From positions 4,282,001-4,346,000 of the forward strand of contig BSYQ01000007.1 of NCBI GenBank assembly GCA_030272585.1: a DNA stretch of 64,000 nt, given 5' to 3'. The notes beneath the pieces were generated by a model that saw only the letters and a program-made list of their open reading frames with translations, was not told the origin of the DNA and did not search any database. Origin of the DNA: Bryopsis sp. KO-2023. Taxonomy: Eukaryota > Chlorophyta > Ulvophyceae > Bryopsidales > Bryopsidaceae. A program made the translations under genes and the position numbers. Positions 37,414 to 49,607 of the stretch are shown piece after piece; the stretch's first letter is position 1, and every line of letters begins with the position of its first letter.

Positions 37414-40183
37414 ATGGGTCGGAACGCCCGCTGTGTCGCTGCTCTGGTGGGGCTTTGCCTTCTAGCGAACTCCGGGGTCAGGGTATCGCACGCGGGGATG
37501 ATACGTCGGAGCGGGACGCGTTTCATTGATGAAGGCTGCAAAGAGTTTATGTTCAGCGGTTGGAACAGGTAGATCGCAAGTGCGCACTTACGCATTGGAA
37601 TGCATCCACCCGAATTCGGGTGGATGTATTTCCTCACGGCGATCCAAACCCCTACAACAGCGTTTTGTTCTCACTTTCTTTGATGTCGTTTTTCAGCTGG
37701 ACCCTACTGGAGTCTGCCACAGGGATGGGGCCCAGTCTCGATGAGATTTATGGCACGATGCAAGCTGCTGGCTTGACGGTGGGGCGTTTCTTTGGTCACG
37801 GTGGTGGCAAGGGATTTGTTCTGCAAAACGGTCCAGGTGCTGTAGTCCGAAATGCCAGAGCTCTTGATCCTTTACAAAAATTAGCCCAACTCCAAACGCA
37901 TTCGTTGATGCTTGGTGCAGGTTCTTACAACGGCAACGCGTTGGTGGCGTTGGACAAGATTCTGGATGAGGCATCCAAACGAAACATAAGACTCATTGTT
38001 GCGTTCTCGAACAACTGGCAAATTCCAGATGGCAAGGCAGGGGTGAGGATAATTCCCAATCGATTTGGCTTTTCCTGTTCAATCTGAATTGATTTCAAAC
38101 TTCAATCCCTCATATCTTCTGAGTCGAAGATGCTTTTTATGCGCACCATCAATTCGTTGTTATACATCCTTCTGTTCCCTCCTGTTTGGCGTTAGAAAAC
38201 TCACTGTGGTGCAATAAAATTGTTTGTCGATGTAATGAGATTTTTTGGGCTGCGGTGTTGAACCTGCGCAGTTTGCCGGCTGGGCTGGAAAGGATCCTGG
38301 TGCTTTCTTCACGGATGCGACGGTCAAGCGATTCTTCAAAGATCATATTAAGTTCATCACCAATCGGGTGAATTCAGTGAACGGCAAACTGTACAAGGAA
38401 GACGACGCGATATTGGCGTGGAACCTTATCAACGAGCCTCGCTGCGATTGTGATGTTTGGAAGCCTGTCGAGTCCCAGTGCACACCCGACTGCGCCGATC
38501 AAGTGCAGGTGCATACCTTGTTTCGACTTGTTCATTTGTTTGCTGTGGAATGGTGTGACGGTATCAGATATACATCGTCTTGATATGATGTCCAGGCGTG
38601 GATTGAAGAGATGTCGGAGTTTGTGAAATCTGAAGACCCCTATCACATGGTCACCGTTGGGGAGGAAGGTTTTTATTCGTTCAACAGTGGACGTGAGCAC
38701 ATCAATCCAGATGTTCTGCCTTGGGCCTCCCAGGAGGGAATGGACAAGGTAAAGCCAATCACGAAAACCCAGGCCAACACATTTTTTTGATTCAGCCGAC
38801 TCGGAGTCCTGCAGACTTACAATTGATTCTCGATCTGTTCAGTTCGTGCGCGAGACTGGCCTTACAGCAGAGGATTCACATTGGGCGAAACGATCGGGCC
38901 AAGACTTCATCAGAAACCACCAACCAGAAGCGATCGACTTTGCAGCAATTCACTTGTGGGTCGACAACTGGATGGTGCGTCGATTGGTTCATCCTTGATC
39001 TTTGTTTTCATTGCCAGATGCCCTTTTTCCTCTCCTTTCGACCATACATCCCAGGCGTCCTCTCATTTGCATCATATTGCTGTTTGCAATTCAGCGGTTA
39101 GTATTGCGATAGATCCACTCTTTCGTTCTTCGACAGGTGCCCCAACTGCAGTTTCAACGAAACTGGATCGCGGAGCACATCAATGATGCTAAAGGCCTTG
39201 GGAAGCCCTTGGTTGTCGAAGAATTCGGGAAAACTGCACCAGATACCCCACAAGGGCGCACAGCTGAGAGAAATCCATTCTTCCAAGACATTTACAATAC
39301 TTTTGCTCAGCAAAGAGCAGCAGGGGGACCGCTGAAAGGTGCGTTGCGCATTTTTGTAACGTCTTCCGATTGTCTTACTTTCTCCACTGCTGGAATTGTC
39401 TAGTGACGGTTCTCCTCGTTTTCAGGGATCGGGTTCTGGGAGTTTGGCATTGGTAAACGCACTGACATCAGCGTGAGCACTGGGGACTCTACCTGGACAG
39501 ATATCATTGTTCCAGGATCACAAAAGCTGCTCGCTGAATTGCAGTCGAAGGGCAAAGTTCAAAACTGCGTTCCTGGTGGGTATTTAAGGGCACGTGCACA
39601 TATCTTGCTCAGCACTTGATGTGTTAGGGATACGAACGCTAGCAACCTATGTCCTGTTTCGACTTTCTGTGCGATTTTTCAGGTGAGTTTCGCTCATTTG
39701 ACGCCGTCCTGAGCGGCAATGGGAATCAGTACATTACTGGGGGGGCGCACCTGGAAGCGGCGAACCCAGGATTGATTCTCCTTGCTGAAAGCTCAGTGAC
39801 CTTGAAGGATTGCTTAGATATCTGCGATGAGCTCGACGAGTGCAACGCAATCTCACACGGAAACCAGCAGGTAAGGTCGACATGCAACCTATAAACGTTG
39901 CGAGCTAGAACTGCATCTTTTTGTGACTGTTCGACTGGGTGAGGCTGGCGTTTCATACATGCGTTTCCTTGGTGAGAAGTGAAACTCAACACGCGCGCGC
40001 TATGCATCGAACAACTTCGTCCCCTAATCACGTTTTCAATCCTGGTCGTCTTTTGTTCTGCAGAGGGAATGCATCCTTTACTCTGATGGCGGCGACCAGG
40101 ACAGTTTGAAGTGGAGTGGTGGTGGATGGCAGACATACTGGAAGACCACCAGCGCTCCAACCAAGATATCTGTTGTTGGTTAG
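37414..40183 (+). CDS. Secreted GH5 endo-beta-1,4-mannanase with PAN-like tail, copy A
   Basis: Ten exons: 37414-37568, 37697-37836, 37921-38042, 38272-38508, 38596-38748, 38843-38974, 39137-39338, 39426-39575, 39683-39870 and 40064-40183. All phases close, giving 532 residues. The N-terminus MGRNARCVAALVGLCLLANS ending SHA is a classical signal peptide. GH5 features: FMFSGWN near 50; TVGRFFGHG; ILAWNLINEPRC with acid/base Glu at about 194; AAIHLWVDNW; KPLVVEEFG with the nucleophile Glu at about 342; GFWEFG. The order and the long loops match the GH5 subfamily 7 mannanases, which cut the backbone of beta-mannans outside the cell. The last two exons encode a Cys-rich module (LKDCLDICDELDECNAISHG, then RECILYSDGGDQDSLKWSGG) resembling a PAN/Apple domain, a likely carbohydrate or protein binding unit. 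It is paired with an inverted paralogue ending at 42619. Confidence 0.92.
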
Positions 40184-40677
40184 TCCATGGAATCAAGGCA
40201 GGGAAATTTGTGGGCTTTGGGGTGGTTCGCGAATGTCATGTCGTGATTGAAATCCATTTTTGTTTTTGTTTTGTTTTGGAAGGGTGTAGCCAATGCTACA
40301 CCTGTGGTTGTACTTTGATACAAGATAGGCATAGCCAAAAGGTTCAGTCAGATTTTTCTTTTTTGGGGGGAAATTTTTCTTTTTCCGATTGGTTCCATTC
40401 AATTTTTTCTTCTCCTATTTGTTCTGGGGAGAGCAGACTGAGTTGAAAGTTGTTTGGAGGGCAATTTAATAATGACGATAAGATGTGAGGCTTTCCTCCC
40501 CCATGTACAAACAAATTGTCTGCTGGATGGTGGGGAAATGATGTGAATCATTGCTAATGGCTTGAAATTCTGGAACACCCTGCTACATCGATCGGCACAA
40601 CCATCCCCCTCCCCCCCTCGGAAAAAAAAAACAAAAAAAACCAATTCCCCAATCCCCAAATCCCAATCTATTCTCAA
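40184..40677. other. Spacer between mannanase A and the alkyltransferase
   Basis: The two genes converge here. T-rich and C-rich runs are present and no coding signal is seen. Confidence 0.5.
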
Positions 40678-41067
40678 TCACTCATCCACCCCATCACCCT
40701 CATCCCCCAATAAAGAGGGGTCCACGATGAACTCCTGACCTCGAACCTTGAACCCTTGAAAAGCTACCCCTTCCTCCATCAAAATCTCCCTTTTTCTCTG
40801 CACTTTTTCGCAAGCCTCCCCCCACTCCCCTCCGAACCCCCCTATTTCCAATGTCGAGGCCACGACACGGTGACAAGGCACCACCGGTGCATAAGGGTTG
40901 TTTCGAAGAGCCTGTCCCACCGCCCTGGCTGACGATCCGATCACCCCGGCCAGCAACCCGTACGTAGCAACTTTACCTTTGGGGATTTTCTTGCAAACCG
41001 CGTACAGCCGCTCCTGGAATTCGGTCGGAGGCCCTTTCCTCTTTTCCCTTCTTCTGGTGAGTTTTAC
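40678..41067 (-). CDS. O6-methylguanine-DNA methyltransferase, 3' exon
   Basis: One exon of 129 residues plus stop starts after a CACACAG acceptor. It carries the whole DNA-binding domain of the MGMT/Ogt family: FQERLYAVCKKIPKGKVATY, then GVIGSSARAVGQALRNNPYA with the arginine finger, then VVPCHRVVAS with the active-site Cys at exon residue 65. The family removes alkyl groups from guanine O6 by transferring them to this Cys, one turnover per protein. Cys is present, so it is not an alkyltransferase-like (ATL) protein in which it is replaced. There is no in-frame ATG in the exon, so at least one upstream exon is required. A candidate ATG at 41144 is out of frame with it and was not joined. Confidence 0.85.
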   Translation of the reverse strand, partial: VKLTRRREKRKGPPTEFQERLYAVCKKIPKGKVATYGLLAGVIGSSARAVGQALRNNPYAPVVPCHRVVASTLEIGGFGGEWGEACEKVQRKREILMEEGVAFQGFKVRGQEFIVDPSLLGDEGDGVDE

Positions 41068-41598
41068 CTGTGTGCATGAAACTCAGATGCTCTCAACGCA
41101 GCCCCTTCAGTTTTTTTTTTGAAGAGGTTTTGGATTGGTTCCATGGCTGAGCTAGTATTGTTTGCCTTGGACCATGTCCAATAATATCTGGGTTTTAACT
41201 AAAATACCTTTTATTCTTTTTGTGAATTTACAATCACAAAACAAATATTCTTCAAAATTGAAACGATGGATAAATTTGGTCCTACTGCTTCCGTTCCTTT
41301 GTTTGTGCATAACATAAAACTGATCAACCAGTGTTCTTCCTTTTATCTTTGCAGGAATTTGGAACAGTCGAGAGGGTCAGGATCAAATCACTCAATTCAT
41401 TTTCTAACAATGATTCTTTTTTTTTAATCCATTTTTCCCCATCATCACCAACATCTGACCAAAAAATAAAAATAAAATAATTTTGAGGTTTTGCAAAACT
41501 GACGTATCCAAAAAGGGAGGGGGTGGAGGGGTTTAGGGAGGTAACATCGAGACTAAGAAACGCTCACCTTTTCATCGACCCCCTCGTTTCGTTCGGTT

Positions 41599-41772
41599 CT
41601 ACTTTGCCTCGTGCTTCTTCGCTTCTTCAGCAAGTTGCCTCGCGACCTCAGCGTCGAGCTGATGGGTTCCCCCCGCATTGATGCTGTACAAGTACGTCCC
41701 TGCGACAAAACCTCCCAAAATGGTGGCCACAGCCCAGTTAGGAAGAAGTTTTTTCGTCTGAGCGAGCGTCAT
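41599..41772 (-). CDS. 57-residue single-span membrane protein, COA3-like
   Basis: The frame runs from ATG at 41772 to TAG at 41599: a short charged start MTLAQTKKLL, one membrane span in PNWAVATILGGFVAGTYLYS, then a hydrophilic helix HQLDAEVARQLAEEAKKHE. Size, topology and the PNWA...GGFV.GTY pattern resemble mitochondrial cytochrome c oxidase assembly factor 3 (COA3/CCDC56), which sits in the inner membrane and helps early COX1 maturation. The match is from memory of the family pattern and is not certain; a plain small membrane protein is the alternative. Confidence 0.55.
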   Translation of the reverse strand: MTLAQTKKLLPNWAVATILGGFVAGTYLYSINAGGTHQLDAEVARQLAEEAKKHEAK

Positions 41773-42618
41773 CACTGGAGAGGTGGGCAGATTTCGCTCA
41801 ATTCTGCGAAGGTGCAGGGGTTTAGAAAGAGCGACAATGTGTTGTGCAAGGATGAGTCATTTCTGGACCGAACAGAATTAAATATCATCAAAACGTTGAT
41901 TTCGTTTGGGATGAAGGCCCGCAGTTGCATGTGCGGCTGAGTCTTTGGGTGGAAGTCGATTGGATTTGGTGCACCGGTCTAACTCGTGAACTCCCTTCAG
42001 TCCGAATGCCTTTAGTCCAAATCTGTATGTCAGACCGAGAAAAAAGGGGGGGGGGTTAGGATGCAGGGTTTAAATAAAAGGTAAACCGTCGATTTGGGTG
42101 GAGAGTCGGGTCAAAATCAATTTTTCATTCAGAAGTGTGTACCCCCCCCCCCAACGAAGGGAACTCATACCAGGTTAATAATCAGTCCTCCTGACAGATA
42201 CAAACTGTCGAGAATTTTTGGTTTTCTTGATGAGAAGTGTCACCAAAAGGCAATGCAAGAATCTGGAAAGAGTGGACATCCACTTCCTCTCCAAAAACGT
42301 TATAAACCGTAAAATTGCGCTCATAATTAATTTCTCGCCAAAACGATTGAATTTTGCTCCAAATTCTGATATGGGATGCTCCAAACAACTTTCAATCAGC
42401 TGAGGGAAAAAAGTTGAACGCAACAAAGCAGAAGAAAATCTTTCGCCAAACGAAAGTTGCATCTACCTTGTATCACTTTATAATTTCAGTGCATGGTGCA
42501 TTAGTGGCTGCACCCTTCCAAAACAAAACAAAACAAAACAATAAATCGATTCTAATCACAACATAACAATCAGAAAACCCCCCAAAGCCCACGAATGTCC
42601 CTGCCTCGATTTAACGGG
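41773..42618. other. Spacer with dispersed repeat
   Basis: 42115-42275 resembles 55490-55640: shared TTTTCATTCA, a C-run followed by AACGAAGGGA, CCTGACAGA, and TTCTTGATGAGA. No gene is supported; the region holds the 3' flank of mannanase B. Confidence 0.5.
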
Positions 42619-45589
42619 CTAACCAACAACAGATATCTTGGTTGGAGTGCTGATGGTCTTCCAGTATGTCTGCCATCCACCACCACTCCACTTCAAACTG
42701 TCCTGGTCTCCGCCTTCGGAGTAAAGAATGCATCCCCTCTGGGAGACAGACGACCAGGATTAGAAAAGTGATTCAAAGCAACTTGAAGGGAGCGAAACTG
42801 CATCCATATGGATAGCGAGTGTTGAGTTTCCTTGCCAAGGCTGGATAGAAACCACAACGCTCACCCGAACAGTCAGAAACGAACATCATGTGATATGATA
42901 TTTCTATCTCGCGACCTATTCATCTCACCTGCTGGTTTCCGTGTGAGATTGCGTTGCACTCGTCGAGCTCATCGCAGATATCTAAGCAATCCTTCAAGGT
43001 CACTGAGCTTTCTAGCGAGAGAATCGATCCTGGATTCGCTGCTCCCAGGCGAGCGCCCGCAGTAATGTACTGATTGTCATTGTCGCTCGTAACGGCGTCA
43101 AACGAGCGAACTTCACCTGAAAGATTACAGAAAAGTCGGAACAAGACATTGCCAGCGTCCGTACCCCCGACTATTTTCCTGTGCCCTCACCCTCACATAC
43201 CCACCAGGAACGCAGTTTTGAACTTTGTCCTTCGACTTCAACTCAGCGACTAGGTCTTGAGATTCTGGAACTATGATATCTGTCCAGGTAGAGTCCTCAG
43301 TACTCACGCTAATGTTGGTGCGTTTATCAATGGCGAACTCCCAGAGCCCGATCCCTGAAAACGTGTTTCACGCATGTCAGACACGTACACGAGGAGGACA
43401 ACCAGACGTGTTCCAGTTCACTGATGGGAAAACAAACCATCGACTGAGTATTTATGCAGACCCGCACACACCTTTCAACGGTCCCCCTGCTGCTCTTTGC
43501 TGAGCAAAAGTATCGTAAATGTCTTGAAAGAACGGATCCCTCTCAGCTACGCGCCCTAGCGGGCTATCTGTAGCGATTTTCCCGAATTCTTCAACAACCA
43601 AGGGCTTCCCAAGGCCAATAGTATCATTGATGTGTTCCGCGATCCAGTTTCGTTGGAACTCCAGTGTGGGCACCTGTCCGGGAAGGAAAGAGTGGAACCA
43701 CCACAAAAGAGCGGGACACCAACCGCCCAATGGCGAACAGCACAATATGATGCAAATGAGACGACGCCTGTGTTGCACGCTCGATGTCCACAGAAACAAA
43801 AATAGGAAATAGCAGATGTGGCAATAAAAATTATGAATATCAAGCATGCCATGGATCAGTGATCCACTCGACGTACCCCCCAGTTATCGACCCACAAGTG
43901 AATGGCTGCGAAGTCGATCGCTTCTGGTTCGTGGTTTCTGACGAAGTCTTGGCCCGATCGCTTCGCCCACTTTGCATCATCTGCTGTTAGGCCAGTAACG
44001 CTCACGAACTGAGCAGATCGAGAAGCCATACGTGAGTTTGCAGCCTGTCGAACTCTTATCTACCCTAGTACGATTCCTTTCCAACAGAATGGGGAAACGT
44101 AGATAAAAAGTGAACGAACCATCACATAGAGTGCTCCGTGCCAAGAGAAAGCATGCTGCACAATGAATTAATAGTGTCGGCTTGGGTTTTTGAGCTCGCC
44201 TTTACCATGTTGATGCCCGCCTGTGTGGCCCAAGGTATAGCGTCCGGATTGACGTGCTCACGTCCACTGTTGAACGAATAAAAACCTTCCTCCCCAACGG
44301 TGATCATGTGATAGGGGTCTTCAGATTTCACAAACTCCGACATCTCTTCAATCCACGCCTGGACATCATATCAAGCCGATGTATATTCGATACCGTAGCA
44401 CCATTTCACAGCAAATTTGCTTAAACAAATAGACAGTTGCCAGAACAAGGTATGCACCTGCACTTGATCCGCACAGTTGGGTGCGCACTGGGACTCAACA
44501 GGGTTGAAAATATCGCAATCGCAGCGAGGCTCGTTGATAAGGTTCCACGCCAATATCGTATCGTCTTCCTTGTACTTCTTGCCGTTCAGTGAATTCACTC
44601 GATTGGTGATGAACCTGATATGATCTTTGAATAATTGCTTGACCGTCGCGTCCGTGAAGAAGGAACTGGGCTTCTTCCCAGCCCAGCCAGCGAACTGCGC
44701 AGCCAATCAACACCACAGCCCATACTTCACGTTACATCGACAAACAAGAATATTTTGCACCCCACTGGCAGCGCATTTCGTTCCGGACTGTCGCCCCAAG
44801 AGGGGGACACAGAAGGGTATATCAGCAACGAAGTGGTGGTGCAAACAAAACGCAGCTTCTAATTAGAGGTTACATGCAACAAGAAATCAAGAATCGCTGG
44901 GAAATCCTTCGCACCCCTGCCTTGCCATCGATGATCTGCCAGTTATCCGTGAACGCAACTATAAGTCTTATGCTTCGTTTGGATGCCTCATCCAGAATTT
45001 TGTCCAACGCCGCCAACGCCTTGTCGCTGTAAGAACCTGCACCAAGCATCGAAGAACGCGTTCGGAATTGGGCTAATCAGAACAGTATGGCGAACCCACG
45101 AATTCTGTTTATCTATATATTTCCAGCACATCGATAAAGGTCGTTCTTTTGCCAGCTTTGAGCATCATCGTTTGCAGCACCTGGACTACCCTGCAGAACG
45201 AATCCCTGGCTACTGCCGTGACCAAAGAAACGCCCCACCGTCAACCCAGCAGTTTCCATCGTGTCATAAATCTCATCGAGACTGGACCCCATCCCTGTGG
45301 CAGACTCCAGTAGGGTCCAGCTGAAAAACGAAACGAAAACAATGAGAACGGAATCCACAAGGAATGCCGGAGTTTGCAAACACATCCAATTGGTTCGTTT
45401 GGAAAGAAATGTATCCACCCGCTGTATGATCTACCTATTCCAACCGCTGAACATAAACTCTCTGCAGCCTTCATCAATGAAACGCGTCCCACTCCGACGT
45501 ATCATCCCCGCGTGCGAGAACCAGATCCCGGAGCTTGCTAGAAGGCACAGCCCCACCAGACCAGCGACACAGCGAGCGTTCCTACCCAT
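42619..45589 (-). CDS. Secreted GH5 endo-beta-1,4-mannanase with PAN-like tail, copy B
   Basis: Ten exons in transcript order: 45589-45435, 45320-45181, 45036-44915, 44694-44458, 44358-44206, 44008-43877, 43673-43472, 43354-43205, 43116-42929 and 42738-42619. Their lengths (155, 140, 122, 237, 153, 132, 202, 150, 188, 120) equal those of copy A exactly, and all phases close to give 532 residues. The signal peptide, ILAWNLINEPRC, AIHLWVDNW, PLVVEEFG and the Cys-rich C-terminal module are all retained, and no frame is broken, so it is probably functional. Differences from copy A are scattered substitutions (for example QGSPG for QNGPG, and SYSDKALAALDKIL for SYNGNALVALDKIL). Introns have diverged more than exons but share short blocks, and about 120-190 bases upstream of the ATG are also similar. 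Confidence 0.92.
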
Positions 45590-46448
45590 CGGATGACTGG
45601 CGCACCCTTAAACGTAACCTTAACTTTTCAAAGCTGGACCAGGCCAACTTGCTGTCGTGGAACGAGAAGACTCAACCATCCCACACCTTGAGCCTGTGAT
45701 GGCTGACGTCACTTGAGGGTGACGTAGAAGTCGTTGAAACATCACAGACCCCTCACCCACAAGTTCTTGATGTGGCTGCTGTAACAGCCTGATCGATTGT
45801 TTGGGAGACAGATCTGAATCCAATGTAGACTGTGGGGGTGCTGATTTAGATTTGGCTTGTATTACTCTGGCATTATGGGGGGTGATGGCCTCTTTTTGCT
45901 GTAATTGGTTGATTGATTGATTGCCGAGTTATAACTAATTAACTCTCTTACTAATTAGTAAGAGAGTGACTGAATGCGCTCTTGGTGAACGTTGATGGTT
46001 TGGAAAGAAAACTGCAGTCATGATCATAAAAGGAGTGCTGATGAAATTTCCTAGGAAAAGCTTCTTTAGTATTCATAGGAATAATATTCCCTCAAGTGTG
46101 TCCACCCAACCAATTGGCTGCAAGCACTCAAGAGAGATGGCATGATTTCGAAATCAAATGAATTCATTTTGCCACCCAACAGGGATGCATCAAAACGAAA
46201 CTCAGAACAGAAGTGCGTCACAACGTTCAGAATATCACATCAACCAAACATCACCCCCAAATTCCCTATCCGAAAAATAAAAGCCACAACCTTTCGCAAA
46301 TGAAAATAGCTTTTAAAAAAGCAACTATCCCATACTTTCGACTTGGGTTCTTGTACTAAGATCAGTAGAAACGCCAACTCAGCTGGTTGGATTTTTTTCC
46401 CTGAAGGAAAACAAAAACTTCTCTTGGAAAAAGAAAAAAGAAAAAGTT
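45590..46448. other. Promoter side of mannanase B and AT-rich spacer
   Basis: 45590-45720 resembles the inverted upstream region of copy A, including CCATCACAGGC and GTCACCCTCAA. 45880-45930 (GATGGCCTCTTTTTGCTGTA followed by (TTGA)n) recurs at 54668. No gene is seen. Confidence 0.5.
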
Positions 46449-47367
46449 TTACAGCAATTTCCTGCCGATGCCGATGCTTTTGAGCGCACTCTTGGCAGCT
46501 TTCGATGCAGCTTTCCCGACATCCAAAATCTTGACCTTCAAATCAATATCGATGCAGAAAAGCAGGTCGCCTTCTTTGCTGATTCCTTGAAGTCGTAAAT
46601 CATAGGTTCCCTGAACAACAGAAGCCAATTAGTGCATTCCATATGGATCCAGCCACAGTTCCAAAATTCTCATTTCTTTATATGAAAGCAAGACATGCAC
46701 AACCAGCATGGTGAAAAATTACAGTCTAGTTCTGGACACTCGGAAAAGATCCCCTCCTCGGAGCAAGAAAGTGAGGTTTGCTGCTCCTCTTTGTAAAGAG
46801 CTGCATTTAGTTTTGCTGCAGTTAGCCCCACTGACAACCAGCGTTGTGTTTAAAGCCAAAACTGCTTCCTTCCTAATGTGCAATCTTCTTACCGGTGGAG
46901 TGAAAGCAGGGAGCTTCTGCTCCGAATCGATTTCCACGATTCCGACAGGGAGGGGGCAGTCCGCTCGTTTGCACAATTCCTCCTTGTCGTCCACGAGATC
47001 GACATCTTTGAATTCCACCAGGTAGCTCAGGTCCCCATTGACAATAGGAACGGCTGCGCACACCACCCCGTTAAGAAAACTGAGGAAAGTCGACAGGCAT
47101 GCTGCTTCTGATCGGTGCGTACAGAGGAAAAAAAAAAAAAAAATTATGAAAGCGGTGTGTGGGGATGAGGCTCAACTCACTGTTATTTCCCTTCAACAAG
47201 ATTTTGACCGCGTCGCCGGCTCTCGGGCTTTCCGGTTCGATCGACATTTCCAGCACCTCGAAGGATTGGACTTCGTTCTCCTTGCAAAACTTGTGCGGCA
47301 CAACGCCACCGAGAATCGATGCAGGGGCGAACAGCAAGATCACAACCACAACCGTAGAGAAAGTCAT
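46449..47367 (-). CDS. Secreted ML-domain (NPC2-like) lipid-binding protein
   Basis: Exons 47367-47181, 47053-46893 and 46610-46449 close in phase (A/CC gives Thr), giving 169 residues. The N-terminus MTFSTVVVVILLFAPASILG is a signal peptide. Family features: FCKENEVQSFEVLEMSIEPE, PRAGDAVKILLKG, GDLSYLVEFKDVDLV, a Cys pair around LCKRADCPLPVG, and GTYDLRLQGISKEGDLLFCI followed by DIDLKV. These match the ML/NPC2 fold, a beta sandwich that carries sterols or phospholipids in the endosomal lumen or outside the cell. The C-terminus has an added Lys/Ala-rich helix (KAASKAAKSALKSIG) not usual for the family. Confidence 0.88.
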
Positions 47368-49308
47368 CGTGATTTGTTTCGAGGTATTCTAGTGGCGGCG
47401 GTTGTTTTCGGAGGCTGGAATGCCCGGTTTTCCGAGTTGTGCCAGCGATCAACGGAATCGATTGCTGGGGAAGAAACAGGCGGGGAATAAAAGCGTGTGT
47501 GTGTTGAAATTCTGGGCGAGGGGTCTTCTCGAACAAGGTGGAAACAGTCACATCTTCGCACAGAACCAAACCCACCCTCACCACACCACACCAGCGCATC
47601 CGTTCACGCAATTTGCTGGACGCGTGGTTGAACGTTGAAGCAAACCAACAGGTCTCTCGACTCGCTGAACGCGCGCTTGGAAGCGGACTGATATTCGGCG
47701 AGGAGTTTTGAATTCATGGGGCCATGGTACCATGGTGGGACGCAAAGCTTTTGTCGAGAGAGGAGGTGCGACTGGTGGGGGCCAGCATGGGTCGAATTGC
47801 ATAGACCAACAACGGTTTGAACCTGAAGCACATATATGTGTTTCAAAAAAATATCTACAGCCGCCGACACCACTGTGCTGATCCAAGGAACGACCTCAGG
47901 CTGTTTTATTGCCGTTTGAATGGACAAAACCTATCGTCATACGCAGGCATCAACCGCCAAAGCGTCACAAAGTCGTCACACCACAGAGGACACGACAAGA
48001 AGCACAACGCAGAAAGAGCGACCGCTCGTTCGTTACACATCCCCTTCACAAAAGAATTCACGCACTCATCGTTGCGCAGCTTTTTTTCCCCTTGTATGGC
48101 CGGATCTGAAAAAGACTTTCCACAAGCTTTCGCCGTGGGCGGAATCGAACAATACCGTACGGCGCACTCCAAATTCAAATTCGAATCACACGCCACAGCA
48201 AAAAGTACTGTGGGGAAAAGCGGGACGACGACTTTCGTCCCAATGAAGGACGGAATCGTCTTTACTAATGGCGAAAGCCAGAAATGACTTGGCGGAGATG
48301 CAACAAGATGAGGACGCCGAGCCAAAAATTTCTCGTTGTGTCAGACTGGGAAGGAGGGGCGCGTGCGAAAACAGTCGTCCTGGCGTTTTTTTCGCTCTGG
48401 TGCGTGCGAAAGGCGGTATTGCCTGAACTGTGGTGTTCTTTCGACCGGTGTGCAAAAACCGATAACTGTCGTCGTGAGTGCGCAAAAAGTCGTACATGCT
48501 TGTGCATCTCCAGGCTCAGGTTGGTGTTTTTTTTTTGGAAGACAGAGTGTAAAAGAATATTCGAAAGGCTTCGGCCAGTTTTGCGCGAATCGGTCGTCAG
48601 ATTAGCTCAAGGATCGTCGTGAACGTACGCCAAAGTTTCTCGGAACTGTGATGCAACCTGTAGCTGGGATAGGGTCGTTTCGAAAGGTGGTCGGAAGTGG
48701 GCACCCCCTGGGAGTCCACGGGCTGTTTTAAGCCCAGCTGCGAATCGTCGCTGAAACCTCGCTTTCGTCAGCGCTCGGAGAACCGCTGTTGTTTTTGCGG
48801 AGACTAGGTGGATCTCGTGGGATCTGCAATCCCTGTTTTCGCGCTCAAATTTACACCTGTTCAGCGAAAGCGTTTCCATCGGATCAAGCGAACGGGGCTA
48901 CCCCTTGAGCATTCAGGAACACGCCCTTCATGATGCGGAACTGTTCCGCTGCTTGTTTGATAGTTGCACTTTGGAACTCTCTCTTGTAGTTTTGGGAACT
49001 GTCGAAATGAAAAAGGTGGCTGGAGGGCCAAAAAAACAACACACTCAAGTTTTCTGCCCTTCAGGAAAAAAATCACCACATTTTTGCTCATTGCTGGAAA
49101 AAAAAAAACAAATATGAGTCATAAACAGTGATCCTGTGATGTATAGTTGATTTCCTAGTGTTGAAGGAAGCGTCGAATTAGACACTTATTAGTGTCCAGG
49201 TCACACTTTGACACTTTTAAAGTGTGACCTGAATATTCAATCGATGTGATCAATCGACCTGAGGGTGGTCATTTTTGTGCTCATCTCTATCCATGTCGCC
49301 CTGTTGAA

Positions 49309-49340
<32 letters not shown>

Positions 49341-49607
49341 TCACTGAAGACCTATATTCATGGTCTTCCACAAAAAATAAAAGTAAATATGTCTATATAT
49401 ATTACATTTTTGAAACTTCGCTTCAGGAGGCCCTCACCTGATTCTTGTCCCACGACTTCAGTCTGCTATGTCAGACCCTGAACCAGAACAGGGTTTAAGG
49501 GTTTATGGCCGAAAGTTTAGGGCTGTGTGTCATGATTGGATGCTCCATTTTTGACAAGGATTTTAAAAAAAGAAATAAAAAATATTCTTTTCTATTTTGC
49601 TCCCCAG
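47368..49607. other. Region with hypothetical frames and a hairpin cluster
   Basis: Minus-strand frames at 47906-48325 and 48607-48879 start with ATG and are single-exon, without known motifs; I do not call them. Three adjacent hairpins lie at about 49173-49261. (TA)n lies at 49310-49340. MSDPEPEQ, with an ATG at 49469 after a CTTCAG acceptor, may be a 5' exon of the next gene. Confidence 0.4.

Noticed and set aside
41068-41144. MGMT first exon starting at ATG 41144
   Set aside because: Contiguous with the MGMT exon but in a different frame; no intron can be fitted between them.
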